From contig NZ_JAJLQY010000003.1 in assembly GCF_020991275.1 (NCBI RefSeq), forward strand, positions 124,001 to 188,000: a stretch of DNA of 64,000 nt, written 5' to 3'. Origin of the DNA: Actinocorallia sp. API 0066. GTDB lineage: Bacteria > Actinomycetota > Actinomycetes > Streptosporangiales > Streptosporangiaceae. The notes under the pieces were generated by a model. That model did no database searches. It had not been told where the DNA came from and saw nothing but the letters and a program-made list of their open reading frames with translations. Positions within the stretch are counted from its first letter, which is position 1. The number at the start of each line of letters is the position of its first letter. Both the position numbers and the translations under genes were made by a program. Below are positions 51,113 to 60,283 of this stretch, piece by piece.

Positions 51113-51442
51113 CTACCGCACCCGGATAGCACGTTCGGCCAAACTCTGCATCCCGTCGAGGGTCGCCCCGGCGGCCTCCGGTGCGCTGATCTCGACAACG
51201 AACCCGGCTTCGGTGCGGTCGAAGCCAAAGCCCAGAAAGGCACAGCACCGCTGCTCCGCAGCGAACAGCGCCCGAATCGCCACCTCCCGAGCCCCGTCAG
51301 CCTCGAACGTCAGGCGAAGGCTCAGCGGCCCACGGACCACACCAGTAAGCGCCTCGGCGTACAGGGTCTCAAAGTCCGTCAGCCGCTCGTACATGGCGTT
51401 CGGCGACAGCGTGCACACGATCGGCAGCTCGGATCCGGGCAT
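51113..51442 (-). CDS. Small cytoplasmic protein with Cys-Cys motif, unknown function
   Basis: A 109-residue protein: 'RLTDFETLYAEALTGVVRGP', 'LSLRLTFEADGAREVAIRAL', 'FAAEQRCCAFLGFGFDRTEA', 'GFVVEISAPEAAGATLDGMQ'. The adjacent cysteines in EQRCCAFL suggest thiol or metal sensing. I remember similar small proteins near MerR-family regulators but no assigned function. It converges with ynfA (15-bp gap) and has its own MerR-like promoter upstream. The ATG at 51442 has GAGGAGCC upstream. Confidence 0.78.
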   Translation of the reverse strand: MPGSELPIVCTLSPNAMYERLTDFETLYAEALTGVVRGPLSLRLTFEADGAREVAIRALFAAEQRCCAFLGFGFDRTEAGFVVEISAPEAAGATLDGMQSLAERAIRVR

Positions 51443-51495
51443 GACAGGCTCCTCATCTCTTCACGAACCACCCCGACGGCAGCCCGCGAAGACGA

Positions 51496-51526
51496 CGGTA
51501 AGCCGGTACCCAAGTACCGGATGCAA
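51496..51526 (-). promoter_or_regulatory. MerR-type promoter upstream of the 109-residue protein gene
   Basis: On the minus strand TTGCAT (51521-51526) and TTACCG (51496-51501) are 19 bp apart. Between them lies the perfect dyad CCGGTAC-TTGG-GTACCGG (51503-51520). This is again the MerR-family arrangement and starts 54 bp before the gene. Confidence 0.65.
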
Positions 51527-51680
51527 CCCCGACGACTCACGGCACGAGCAAAAAGCAGTGGTCCTCAAGCACGGCGATAAGGCGCGGGCTGGTACCCAGC
51601 GCCAACCGCGCCCCGCGCGACCTCGCCTGGCTGATGGCGGGCGTCCTGACGTAGTGATTGCGTCAATGCATTATTCTTCT

Positions 51681-52814
51681 ATGCTGTTTCCCACTCCCTC
51701 CCTCGACTCCGCGGATCAGAAGGTCCTCGAAGAGGTCGAGCAGATGCGCCACGAGTTGCGCTGTCAGGTGCGCACTCCCGCGAAGTGGACGGATGGCCTG
51801 CGGAAGTTCCTCACGGCGGACGCGGTGGCCGCCTCCAACTCAATCGAAGGCTTCCGCGTGTCCACCGTGGATGTCGCCGATCTTATGGAAGGAGAGCACG
51901 ACGTCGAGGTCTCCGACGAGGACCGCGCGGAGACGCTGGCCTACCAGCGCATGACGACCTACATCCAGACGCTCCACGACGTGGCGGACTTCTCCTACAG
52001 CAAGGGACTGCTGAACGGGCTTCACTGGATGCTCCAAGGACACCGCCACACAGCGCGTAAGCCCGCGGGTCAGTGGCGTAGGGGCCCTGTGTATGTCACG
52101 GACGCACGCGATCCGGGTATCGCCGCCTACACCGCACCGGACGAGTCGGAAGTCCCGGCCCTGATGTCGGAACTCGTCGCCTGGCTGAACTCCGACGAAG
52201 AGGTACACCCCCTGGTACGGGCCGCCATGGCGCACCTGCATCTTGTGTCGATTCACCCGTGGGCCGACGGGAACGGACGGATTTCCCGCTCCCTCCAGAC
52301 TCTGATGATCGCCCGGGAAGGGGTCCTCGCCCCTGAGTTCTCCTCCATCGAGGCGTGGCTCGGCCGTCCGGGCAACACCTGGGAGTACTACAAGGAACTC
52401 GGGGCCCGCGGCGCCACCTATCTCCCCGACCAGGACGTCCACAGTTGGGTTCGCTTCAACCTGACCGCCTACCACCAGCAGGCCCAGACCGTCCAGGCCC
52501 GCCTCGCCCGCTCCGCCAGGGTCTGGACGGCCCTCGCCGACTTCGTCGCGTCCGAACCGTTCGACGAGCGTGTCGTCTCCGCCCTCCACGAGGTCGCGAT
52601 GGCCGGACGCGTCAGGCGTCTCCGTTACGAGAACGCCGAGGCGCTCACCACCCAGCAGGCACAACGCGACCTCCGCGAACTCGTCGCCGCGGGCGTCCTC
52701 ACCTCCGTCGGCCGCACCCGCTCCCGCTACTACACACCCGGCCCACGCTTCCCCGACCCGCCCCTCACCCTGGCGAACACCCCGATCATCCTGAGCCCCC
52801 CATACCAGCCGTGA
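51681..52814 (+). CDS. Fic/DOC-family protein (probable AMP-transferase) with N-terminal inhibitory motif
   Basis: A 377-residue Fic protein. The catalytic motif is 'HPWADGNGRISR' (about 191-202), a full HPFx[D/E]GNGRxxR with the active His. An N-terminal 'ASNSIEGF' (about 52-58) fits the inhibitory (S/T)xxxE(G/N) helix, so this is a self-inhibited class II Fic enzyme. A C-terminal winged-helix-like tail ('LTTQQAQRDLRELVAAGVLT') is common in such proteins and may bind DNA. It would AMPylate, or otherwise NMP-modify, a protein hydroxyl. The ATG at 51681 matches homologue starts; a TATTCT box 4 bp upstream suggests a leaderless mRNA. Confidence 0.9.
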   Translation: MLFPTPSLDSADQKVLEEVEQMRHELRCQVRTPAKWTDGLRKFLTADAVAASNSIEGFRVSTVDVADLMEGEHDVEVSDEDRAETLAYQRMTTYIQTLHDVADFSYSKGLLNGLHWMLQGHRHTARKPAGQWRRGPVYVTDARDPGIAAYTAPDESEVPALMSELVAWLNSDEEVHPLVRAAMAHLHLVSIHPWADGNGRISRSLQTLMIAREGVLAPEFSSIEAWLGRPGNTWEYYKELGARGATYLPDQDVHSWVRFNLTAYHQQAQTVQARLARSARVWTALADFVASEPFDERVVSALHEVAMAGRVRRLRYENAEALTTQQAQRDLRELVAAGVLTSVGRTRSRYYTPGPRFPDPPLTLANTPIILSPPYQP

Positions 52815-53036
52815 CCGACCGACCGCGCGGGTTGGTTGAGGATGGCGTCGGGTTCGTCGCCGCGTTGGGCGAGTAGCTTTGCAGTGCCGGGGGTGGTGTC
52901 GGGTGGCCGGGGCGGTGATTTGGGGTGGGGGTGGGGTTTGCTTGTGGGAGATTGGCGGGGCAGGCTAGAGTCCGGCGTCTAGGGGGCCGGGAGTTCGGTC
53001 GGCAACGTCGGTGTGGCGCGCTGGAGAGGGTTTGGC

Positions 53037-53273
53037 ATGAGCGATCAGCATTCGTCGAATTCGTCGCCGTCGCTGCTCGGGTTCCTGGGAACGGGCGCGA
53101 CGCTCATGCGGACGCTGCGGCACCACGACCCGTCCGCGCTGCAGGCCGACGAGTGGAGCACCGCCGACCACCTGGACGGCGACCCCACCGAAACCGCCGA
53201 GTCCCTCCACATCTTCTCCAAGCCGAGAACCCGCGACCTCACCCCCAACCTCCACGAGGACTTCGAGCCCTGA
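53037..53273 (+). CDS. Small hypothetical protein
   Basis: A possible 78-residue protein starting at an ATG with GGAGAGGG seven bases upstream. It has a Ser-rich start, a short hydrophobic stretch 'LLGFLGTGATLMRTL', and an acidic, Asp/Glu/Thr-rich remainder ending 'LHEDFEP'. No family is recognised. Codon use is acceptable for the genome. It is isolated and could be a small peptide gene or chance. Confidence 0.42.
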   Translation: MSDQHSSNSSPSLLGFLGTGATLMRTLRHHDPSALQADEWSTADHLDGDPTETAESLHIFSKPRTRDLTPNLHEDFEP

Positions 53274-53345
53274 CGGCCGCGGAACCGCGGCGTTGAGCGT
53301 TCAACGCCCGTCGTCTCCGCCAGGGTCCCGGCCTATCCTGCCGTG

Positions 53346-53468
53346 GTGACAGCGCGCCCCTCCTGGCGTTCCGGCGCCTATCGGCACGTGTTGATCGAAG
53401 ACAAGCGTCGTGCCCCGGCGGGCGACCTCATCAGCGAACTGGCGGCCGCCGAAGATGGGGGTCTTTGA
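53346..53468 (+). pseudogene. Possible cytochrome P450 fragment
   Basis: The frame reads 'YRHVLIEDKRRAPAGDLISE' then 'LAAAEDGG' before a stop. The pattern (K/R)RR-x-P-x-(D)DL-(I/L)-S-x-L-x-A-A-E-D-G-G is the helix G/H segment of bacterial P450s. Nothing before or after continues the family. A competing minus-strand frame (53516 down to 53301) has no motif I know. I treat it as a short relic, tentatively. Confidence 0.35.
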
Positions 53469-53602
53469 AGCCGGGTCGAGCTGGAATCCATGGTCTTTCT
53501 TCTCCTGCTCGGCCATGTAGGAGCGGATGGGGTGGTGGGCGTCAGGGAAGTAGTCTACTATTTTGGTCGATATTGCAGGAATAGGTCGGAGGAGGGGTTG
53601 GG

Positions 53603-55465
53603 ATGGGGCGGTTTGTGATTGTGGGGGCGGGGGCGGTCGGGGTGAGTCTGGCGGCGGAGTTGGTGCGGGCCGGGCGGGATGTGGTGGTTGTGGGGAGGGG
53701 GGCGCAGCTTGCGGCGTTGCGGGAGGGGCGGTTCGTTTATGTGCGGCCCGAGGAGAGGTGGGTGGTGGAGGTCGCCTCGGTGGGCGGGGTTGACGAGGTG
53801 GAGTTGGTCGAGGGGGACGTGTTGGTGTTGGCGACGAAGACGCAGGACGTTGAGGCCGTCGTCGCGGAGTGGGCGTGGCGGCCGGTGCGGTTGGCGGACG
53901 GGGGGACGGGGTCGGCGGCGGAGCACGTGCCGGTGGTGACGCCGCAGAACGGGCTGGACGCCGAGCGGGTGGCATCGCGGCGGTTCCGCACGGTGTTCGG
54001 GGCGGTGCTGGCCATCCCCGCGACCTACCTGAGGACGGGCGAGGTACTTTCGGCGGGAACGCCCCAGGTCGGGCTGGTCTGGCTCGGGCGGGTGCCCGGC
54101 GGGGAACACCCCGGAGTTGAGGAGGTGGCCGCGGATCTGCGTGAGGCCGGGTTCGGGGTGCAGACCGTCCCGGACATCGCCCGGTGGAAGGCCGGGAAAC
54201 TGCTGCTCAGCGTCACGTTTGTGCTCAAGGCCCTCTACCCGGACGGCCCGCTGCGCGACAGGGCCGCCGCGGTGCTCACCGCCGAGGCGCGCGAGATCCT
54301 GGCGGCGGCCGGGCAGGACGCCGCCGACCTGGTGGCCGACAGCACGGTGGACCTCGCCGGGTTCACCGCCGCCGACGTGCCCGGCACCGAGCCCGGCGGG
54401 AACTCGACGTGGCAGAGCCTCACCCGCGCGGGCTCCCTCGAAACGGACTTTCTGAACGGTGAGATCGTCCTCGCCGCGCGGCTGCTCGGGCTGCGCGCCC
54501 CGGCGAACGAGGCGGTCCTGCACCGGATCCACCGGCTGCGCGCGGAGGGCGGCACCCCCGGATCACTCACCGAAGCCGATCTGCTGGCCGACCTGCCCGT
54601 GCTGGCCGAACCGTCCGAACCGTCCGAACAGGACGTACTCATCGACGTCGCAGGGCTCAAGGTCGCCCTGGACGGGCCGGACAAGCCCGTCGTCCTGGAC
54701 GTCCGCTGGGCGCTCGGCGACCCGCACGGCAGGGAGCACTACCGCGCGGGCCACCTCCCCGGCGCGGTGTTCGCCGACCTGGAGCACGACCTGTCCGGGC
54801 CCGCGACGCCCGAAGGGGGACGTCATCCGCTGCCCGACGTAGCGGCGTTGGAGAAGGCAGCCCGTGGATGGGGGATCACGCAGGGCGGTCCGGTGGTGGT
54901 CTATGACAACAGCGGCGGTCTGGCGGCGGCCCGCGCGTGGTGGCTGCTGCGCTGGGCGGGCGTCGCGGACGTCCGCATCCTGGACGGCTCGCTCAGCACG
55001 TGGACGGCGGCGGGCCTCCCGCTGGAGACGGGCGAAGCCGCGCCCGAGCCCGGCGACGTTGTCCTGAGCGGCGGGCACCTGCCCGTCCTCAGCGCCGACG
55101 AGGCAGCCGCGCTGGCGCACGACGGGGTCCTGCTCGACGCGCGCGCCCCCGAGCGGTACCGGGGCGAGACCGAGCCCGTCGATCCGCGTCCCGGGCACAT
55201 TCCGGGCGCGCGGAACGCCCCGGCCACCGCGAACCTGGGCAAGGACGGCAGGTTCGCGCCGCCGGAGGTGCTGCGGGCCAGGTACGGCGCGCTGGGCGCG
55301 GTGCGCGGGGCCGCCGTGGGCGTCTACTGCGGCTCGGGTGTCACGGCGGCGCTGGACGTCGCGGCGCTGCGGGTCGCGGGCGTGGACGCGGCGCTGTACC
55401 CCGGCTCGTGGTCGGCCTGGTCGGCCGACCCGGCGCGGCCCGCCGCCACCGGTCCGCGCGCGTGA
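53603..55465 (+). CDS. Fusion of 2-dehydropantoate 2-reductase-like and rhodanese (sulfurtransferase) domains
   Basis: A 620-residue two-domain protein. Residues 1-330 are a ketopantoate-reductase (ApbA/PanE) fold: Rossmann 'FVIVGAGAVGVSLAAEL', 'VLVLATKTQDVEAVV', 'VVTPQNGLDAE', a likely catalytic Lys in 'RWKAGKLLLSV' (about 195), and 'NSTWQSLTRAGSLETDFLNG'. Residues 345-615 are a tandem rhodanese as in thiosulfate/mercaptopyruvate sulfurtransferases: 'VVLDVRWALGDPHGREHYRA', 'VVYDNSGGLAAARAWWLLRW', 'LLDARAPERYRGETEPVDPR', and the active Cys in 'GVYCGSGVTAAL' (about 575). No stop or start codon separates them, so this is a real fusion. The stop overlaps the next gene's GTG by 4 bp. Confidence 0.88.
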   Translation: MGRFVIVGAGAVGVSLAAELVRAGRDVVVVGRGAQLAALREGRFVYVRPEERWVVEVASVGGVDEVELVEGDVLVLATKTQDVEAVVAEWAWRPVRLADGGTGSAAEHVPVVTPQNGLDAERVASRRFRTVFGAVLAIPATYLRTGEVLSAGTPQVGLVWLGRVPGGEHPGVEEVAADLREAGFGVQTVPDIARWKAGKLLLSVTFVLKALYPDGPLRDRAAAVLTAEAREILAAAGQDAADLVADSTVDLAGFTAADVPGTEPGGNSTWQSLTRAGSLETDFLNGEIVLAARLLGLRAPANEAVLHRIHRLRAEGGTPGSLTEADLLADLPVLAEPSEPSEQDVLIDVAGLKVALDGPDKPVVLDVRWALGDPHGREHYRAGHLPGAVFADLEHDLSGPATPEGGRHPLPDVAALEKAARGWGITQGGPVVVYDNSGGLAAARAWWLLRWAGVADVRILDGSLSTWTAAGLPLETGEAAPEPGDVVLSGGHLPVLSADEAAALAHDGVLLDARAPERYRGETEPVDPRPGHIPGARNAPATANLGKDGRFAPPEVLRARYGALGAVRGAAVGVYCGSGVTAALDVAALRVAGVDAALYPGSWSAWSADPARPAATGPRA

Positions 55466-56799
55466 GCGGCGTCCTGCCCGCCGACCGCTGGCTGACCGGC
55501 GCCGACGTCGAGCCGTACCGGTTCGACCGCTCCGGCTGGGTGCCGGAGGGCAGGCCCGCCGCGGTGGCGCTCGCCGAGTCCGTCGAGGACGTCAGCGCGG
55601 TGCTGCGGGAGGCGTCGCGCACGGGGACGCCGGTGGTGCCGCGCGGCGCCGGGACGGGGCTGGCGGGCGGCGCGGCCGGGACGGACGGCTCGATCGTGCT
55701 GGACGTCAGCCGGATGAACCGGATCCTGGAGCTGGCGCCGGACGACGAGCTCGCCGTCGTCGAGCCCGGCGTCATCACCGCGGACCTGGACAAAGCCGCC
55801 GCCGCGTACGGCCTGCGGTACGCGCCGGACCCGGCGAGCGCGGCGATCTCCACCATCGGCGGGAACATCGCGACGAACGCGGGCGGGCTGCGCTGCGCGA
55901 AGTACGGCGTCACGCGGGAGTCCGTGCTCGGGCTCGACGTCGTGCTGGCCGACGGGACGCTCCTGCGGACGGGGCGGCGCACCGTCAAGGGCGTCGCGGG
56001 CTACGACCTGACGGGGCTGCTCGTCGGCTCCGAGGGCACGCTCGGCGTTGTGGTGGGCGCGACGCTGCGGCTGCGGCCCATCCCCGACGAGACGGCGACG
56101 ATCGCGGCTCGGTTCGCCGACTTCACGTCCGCCGCACGGGCTTCGGCGGCCCTGACGGCGGCCCGGATCCGGCCGTCCCTCGCGGAGCTGCTGGACGAGG
56201 CGACGCTCGCCGCCGTCTCCCGGCTCGACCCGGCGCTCGGAAGCGGGGACGGCGCCCTGCTGCTCGTCCAGACGGACGGCCCCGCCGCCTCCTTGGAAGC
56301 CGACCGCATCGAGAGCATCCTCGCTCCCCTGGCCCGCACGACGGACCGGGCGGGCGACGCCCAGGAAGCCGAAGCCCTCCTTGCGGCCCGCCGCCTCGCC
56401 CTTCCCGCGATCGAACGCCTCGGCCGTCCCTTCATCGAGGACATCGCCGTGCCGCGCACCCGCCTGGGCGAGGCTGCCTCGTCCATCGCCCGCATCGCCG
56501 CCGCCACCGGCGTCCACGTCTGCACCATCGCCCACGCCGCCGACGGCAACCTCCACCCCATCATCGTCACCCCTGACGGGGCCGACCACAACGCCGAGAA
56601 AGCCGTCTGGGAGACCGCGGAGCAGATCTTCGCCCTGGCCCTCGACCTCGGTGGCACCGTCACCGGCGAACACGGCATCGGCACCCTCAAACGCCGCTGG
56701 CTGACCCGCGAACTGGGGCCCGCGTCCCAGTCGCTCCACCACCGCCTGAAAGCCGTCTTCGACCCCCAGAACCTGCTCAACCCCGGCAAGGCGCTCTGA
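55462..56799 (+). CDS. FAD-linked 2-hydroxyacid dehydrogenase (GlcD/D-lactate dehydrogenase-like)
   Basis: A 445-residue VAO/PCMH flavoprotein. The N-terminal FAD-binding half has 'VVPRGAGTGLAGGAAGTDGS', 'ISTIGGNIATNAGGLRCAKY' and 'LLVGSEGTLGVVVGATLRL'. The C-terminal FAD-oxidase half has 'CTIAHAADGNLHPIIVT', with the HAADGN(L)H metal/substrate motif, and 'GGTVTGEHGIGTLKRRWL' ending 'FDPQNLLNPGKAL'. Such enzymes oxidise D-lactate, glycolate or other D-2-hydroxyacids to 2-oxoacids. The GTG start overlaps the stop of the reductase-rhodanese fusion (GTGA), so the pair works together, perhaps on a thiol-containing hydroxyacid (inference). Confidence 0.92.
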   Translation: MSGVLPADRWLTGADVEPYRFDRSGWVPEGRPAAVALAESVEDVSAVLREASRTGTPVVPRGAGTGLAGGAAGTDGSIVLDVSRMNRILELAPDDELAVVEPGVITADLDKAAAAYGLRYAPDPASAAISTIGGNIATNAGGLRCAKYGVTRESVLGLDVVLADGTLLRTGRRTVKGVAGYDLTGLLVGSEGTLGVVVGATLRLRPIPDETATIAARFADFTSAARASAALTAARIRPSLAELLDEATLAAVSRLDPALGSGDGALLLVQTDGPAASLEADRIESILAPLARTTDRAGDAQEAEALLAARRLALPAIERLGRPFIEDIAVPRTRLGEAASSIARIAAATGVHVCTIAHAADGNLHPIIVTPDGADHNAEKAVWETAEQIFALALDLGGTVTGEHGIGTLKRRWLTRELGPASQSLHHRLKAVFDPQNLLNPGKAL

Positions 56800-56867
56800 C
56801 GACCAAGACCCACCCGTCCGCCGGTATGGCGAGCGCGCTGCTTCTGGATCGCCTGACGCGACAGGTG

Positions 56868-56904
56868 CCGGTGCCTCCCGTTCGGATCGAAGGGGAGGCA
56901 CCGG
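56868..56904. terminator. Bidirectional terminator between convergent genes
   Basis: A perfect 12-bp stem (CCGGTGCCTCCC / GGGAGGCACCGG) with a 13-nt loop lies between the GlcD-like gene and the convergent pyruvate carboxylase gene. Confidence 0.75.
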
Positions 56905-56914
56905 GGCCGGGCCG

Positions 56915-59900
56915 CTATTCGAGGACGATGAGGAGGTCTCCGGCTTCCACCTGCGTGGGGCCGGGGACTACCACTCGGGTTACTACGCCTGCTACGGGCG
57001 TGGTGATGGCGGCTTCCATCTTCATGGCCTCGATGACGGCCACGGTGTCGCCCGCCGCGACCGTCGTGCCGGGGGCGACCTTGGTCGTCACGGAGCCGGA
57101 GAAGGGGGCGGCCACCTGGCGCGGGTCGGCCGGGTCGGCGCGTTCGGCGCGCGGGGTGTCGGGCGCCACCGAGCGGTCGCGAACGGTGACGGTGCGGGCC
57201 TGGCCGTTGACGGTGCAGATGACCTGGCGGCAGCCCGCCTCGTCGATGGGGCCGATGGCCTCGATGGACGTAAGGACACGGACGCCGGGTTCCAGGTCGA
57301 AGGCGACCTCCTGGGCCGGGCGCAGGCCGTAGAGGAACGCGCCCGTGGGCAGGACCGACAGGTCGCCGTACGAAGCGCGGGATTCGGCGTAGTCCTTGGC
57401 CGGGCCGGGGAACAGGAGGCGGTCCAGCGTCGTGCGGACGTCGGGCCCGGCCAGCCCCTTCTCCTCCTCCTTCGACAGGGTGGCCTTAGGCGGCGTGTAA
57501 GCGCGTCCGCGCAGGGCCGCCGATCGGAACGGCTCGGGCCAGCCGCCGGGCGGGTCGCCCAGCTCGCCGGAGAGGAACCCGATGACGCTGTCGGGCAGGT
57601 CGAACGCGGCGGGGTCGGCGGCGAACCGCGCGGGGTCCGCGTCGGCGGCGACGAGGTGCAGCGCGAGGTCACCGACGACCTTGCTCGACGGCGTCACCTT
57701 CACGAGCCGTCCGAGGATCCGGTCGGAAGCCTCATAAAGCCGCTCGATCTCCTCGAACCGGTCGCCGAGGCCGAGCGCGACGGCCTGCTGTCGCAGGTTG
57801 GAGAGCTGCCCGCCCGGGATCTCGTGCCTGTAGACACGTCCCGTCGGCGCGGGGAGGCCCATCTCGAACGGCGCGTAGAGCCGTCGCACCGCCTCCCAGT
57901 ACGGCTCAAGCGCGGTGACGGCGTCGAGGTCGAGCCCGGTGGCGCGCTCGGTGTGGTCGGTGTGCGCGACGACCGCCTGGAGCGGCGGCTGGCTCGTCGT
58001 CCCCGACAGCGGCGACGACGCGCCGTCCACCGCGTCCACACCCGCCTCGATCGCGGCGAGGTAGGTCGCGAGCTGGCCGCCCGCGGTGTCGTGGGTGTGC
58101 AGGTGGACGGGCAGGTCGAACCGCTCGCGCAGCGCGCCGACGAGGGTGCGGGCGGCGGGCGCGCGCAGCAGCCCCGCCATGTCCTTCACGCACAGCACGT
58201 GCACGCCCGCCTCGACGAGTTCCTCCGCGAGCCGCAGGTAGTAGTCCAGCGTGTACAGCCGCTCGCCCGGCGACGAAAGGTCGCCCGTGTAGCAGAGGGT
58301 GCCTTCGGCGATCGCGTGCGTGTGTAGGACGGCGTCGATAGCGGGGCGCATCCGGGACACGTCGTTGAGCGCGTCGAAGATACGGAAGATGTCCACGCCG
58401 GTCTTGGCGGCCTCGCCTACGAACGCCTTGGCCACGGCGTCCGGGTAGGGCGTGTACCCGACGGTGTTGCGGCCGCGCAGCAGCATCTGCAGGCACGTGT
58501 TGGGGGCCGCCTCGCGCAGGGCCGCCAGCCGCTCCCAGGGCGACTCACCCAGGAACCGCAACGCGACGTCGTAGGTGGCCCCTCCCCAAGCCTCGATAGA
58601 CAACAGCTCCGGTAGCGTCCGCGCGACGTGCGGTGCGGCGCGCAGCAGGTCGGCGGTCCTTACACGGGTGGCCAGGAGCGACTGGTGGGCGTCGCGGAAC
58701 GTCGTGTCGGTGACGGCGAGGGCCCGCTGTTCCCGCAGCTGAGCGGCGAAGGCGCGCGGTCCGAGCGCGAGCAGCCGGTCGCGTGACCCCTCGGGGAACG
58801 GCCCGCGAGCCAGCGGCGGGAGCTTGACGGCCGGGTCGAGATCCGTGGGCGCGTCGCCGTAGGGCTTGTTGACGGTGACGTCCGCGAGGTACCGCACGAG
58901 CCGGGTGGCCCGGTCGCCGCTGGACCGGGCGGTGAGCAGCTCGGGATGCTCGGCGATATAGGCGGTGGTGACACCTCCGGCCCGGAAGTCCGGTTCGTCC
59001 AGCAGTGCCAGCAAGAAGGGGATGTTGCTGGCGACGCCCCGAATGCGGAACTCCGCGACGGCACGGGCGGCGCGGCGGACGGCGTCCTCGAAGGTCCGGC
59101 CGCGCGTGGTGAGCTTCACCAGCAGCGAGTCGAAGTGCGGGGAGACCTCCGCGCCCGCGTAGGCGGTGCCCGTGTCGAGCCGGACGCCCGCGCCGCCGGG
59201 TGAGCGGTACGCGGAGATCCTCCCGGTGTCGGGGCGGAAGTCGCGCGCCGGGTCCTCCGTGGTGATCCGGCACTGCACCGCGAACCCGGACACCGTCACC
59301 TCGTCCTGGGTGATGCCGAGGTCGTCGAGGGTCGCGCCGCCCGCGATCCGCAGCTGCGCCTGCACGAGGTCGACGCCGGTGACCTCCTCGGTCACCGTGT
59401 GCTCGACCTGGATGCGCGGGTTCATCTCGATGAAGACGTGCTTGCCCTGTTCGTCGACGAGGAACTCGACGGTTCCCGCGTTGACGTACCCGACCTCACG
59501 GGCGAACGCGACGGCGTCCGCGCAGAGGCGGCGGGCGACGAGCGGGTCGAGTCCGGGCGCGGGGGCGATCTCCACGACCTTCTGGTGGCGGCGCTGCACC
59601 GAGCAGTCGCGCTCGCGCAGGTGCACGGTGTGGCCCGCGCCGTCAGCCAGGACCTGGACCTCGATGTGCCGCGGCCGGTCCACCGCCTGTTCCAGGAAGA
59701 CCGTCGGGTCGCCGAACGCGCTCTCGGCCTCGCGGCGCGCGGCGTCCACGGCGTCGGGCAGGTCCTCGCGGCGGTCCACCCGGCGCAGGCCGCGCCCGCC
59801 GCCCCCGGCCGCCGCCTTGACGAACAGGGGCAGGCCCACCTCGTCGGCCGCCTCCAGCTCGCGGCCGGGCTCGGGCGTCACCGAACGCAGCACCGGCAGC

Positions 59901-60283
59901 CCGGCCCGCCGCGCCGCCGCGACCGCCTCGATCTTGTTGCCCGCCAGCCGCAGCACCCGCGCGGGCGGCCCGACGAACACAAGCCCGGCCTCCGCGCACG
60001 CCTCCGCCAGCTCCGGGCTCTCCGAGAGGAACCCGTACCCGGGATACACCGCGTCCGCGCCGACCCGCAGCGCCGTCGCGACGATCTCCTCGACGTTCAG
60101 ATACGCGCGCACCGGATGCCCGGGTTCACCGATCGGGTACGCCTCGTCCGCCTTCTGCCGGTGCAGCGAGAACCGGTCTTCCTGCGCGTAGACGGCGACG
60201 CTCGCCACGCCCAGCTCATACGCCGCCCGGCACGCGCGCACGGCGATCTCCCCGCGGTTGGCGACCAGCAACTTCGTGATCAC
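56915..60283 (-). CDS. pyc: Pyruvate carboxylase
   Basis: A 1122-residue single-chain, biotin-dependent enzyme that makes oxaloacetate from pyruvate, ATP and bicarbonate. Biotin carboxylase domain (about 1-450): 'LLVANRGEIAVRACRAAYEL', ATP loop 'KAAAGGGGRGLRRV', 'RDCSVQRRHQKVVEIAPAPG', 'FIEMNPRIQVEHTVTEEVTG'. Carboxyltransferase domain (about 525-1030): 'VTDTTFRDAHQSLLATRVRT', 'EAWGGATYDVALRFLGESPW', 'HTHDTAGGQLATYLAAIEAG' with metal-binding His. The C-terminal biotinyl domain has 'VIEAMKMEAAI' (Lys about 1088). Length and domain order are canonical. The start is GTG. It is monocistronic with 170 bp to the upstream NAD kinase. Confidence 0.96.
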   Translation of the reverse strand: MITKLLVANRGEIAVRACRAAYELGVASVAVYAQEDRFSLHRQKADEAYPIGEPGHPVRAYLNVEEIVATALRVGADAVYPGYGFLSESPELAEACAEAGLVFVGPPARVLRLAGNKIEAVAAARRAGLPVLRSVTPEPGRELEAADEVGLPLFVKAAAGGGGRGLRRVDRREDLPDAVDAARREAESAFGDPTVFLEQAVDRPRHIEVQVLADGAGHTVHLRERDCSVQRRHQKVVEIAPAPGLDPLVARRLCADAVAFAREVGYVNAGTVEFLVDEQGKHVFIEMNPRIQVEHTVTEEVTGVDLVQAQLRIAGGATLDDLGITQDEVTVSGFAVQCRITTEDPARDFRPDTGRISAYRSPGGAGVRLDTGTAYAGAEVSPHFDSLLVKLTTRGRTFEDAVRRAARAVAEFRIRGVASNIPFLLALLDEPDFRAGGVTTAYIAEHPELLTARSSGDRATRLVRYLADVTVNKPYGDAPTDLDPAVKLPPLARGPFPEGSRDRLLALGPRAFAAQLREQRALAVTDTTFRDAHQSLLATRVRTADLLRAAPHVARTLPELLSIEAWGGATYDVALRFLGESPWERLAALREAAPNTCLQMLLRGRNTVGYTPYPDAVAKAFVGEAAKTGVDIFRIFDALNDVSRMRPAIDAVLHTHAIAEGTLCYTGDLSSPGERLYTLDYYLRLAEELVEAGVHVLCVKDMAGLLRAPAARTLVGALRERFDLPVHLHTHDTAGGQLATYLAAIEAGVDAVDGASSPLSGTTSQPPLQAVVAHTDHTERATGLDLDAVTALEPYWEAVRRLYAPFEMGLPAPTGRVYRHEIPGGQLSNLRQQAVALGLGDRFEEIERLYEASDRILGRLVKVTPSSKVVGDLALHLVAADADPARFAADPAAFDLPDSVIGFLSGELGDPPGGWPEPFRSAALRGRAYTPPKATLSKEEEKGLAGPDVRTTLDRLLFPGPAKDYAESRASYGDLSVLPTGAFLYGLRPAQEVAFDLEPGVRVLTSIEAIGPIDEAGCRQVICTVNGQARTVTVRDRSVAPDTPRAERADPADPRQVAAPFSGSVTTKVAPGTTVAAGDTVAVIEAMKMEAAITTPVAGVVTRVVVPGPTQVEAGDLLIVLE

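Noticed and set aside
53301-53975. A minus-strand frame containing a plausible-looking 'MAEQEKKDHGFQLD' stretch
   Set aside because: It runs antisense into the reductase-rhodanese gene, has no ribosome site at the internal ATG and matches no family I know.
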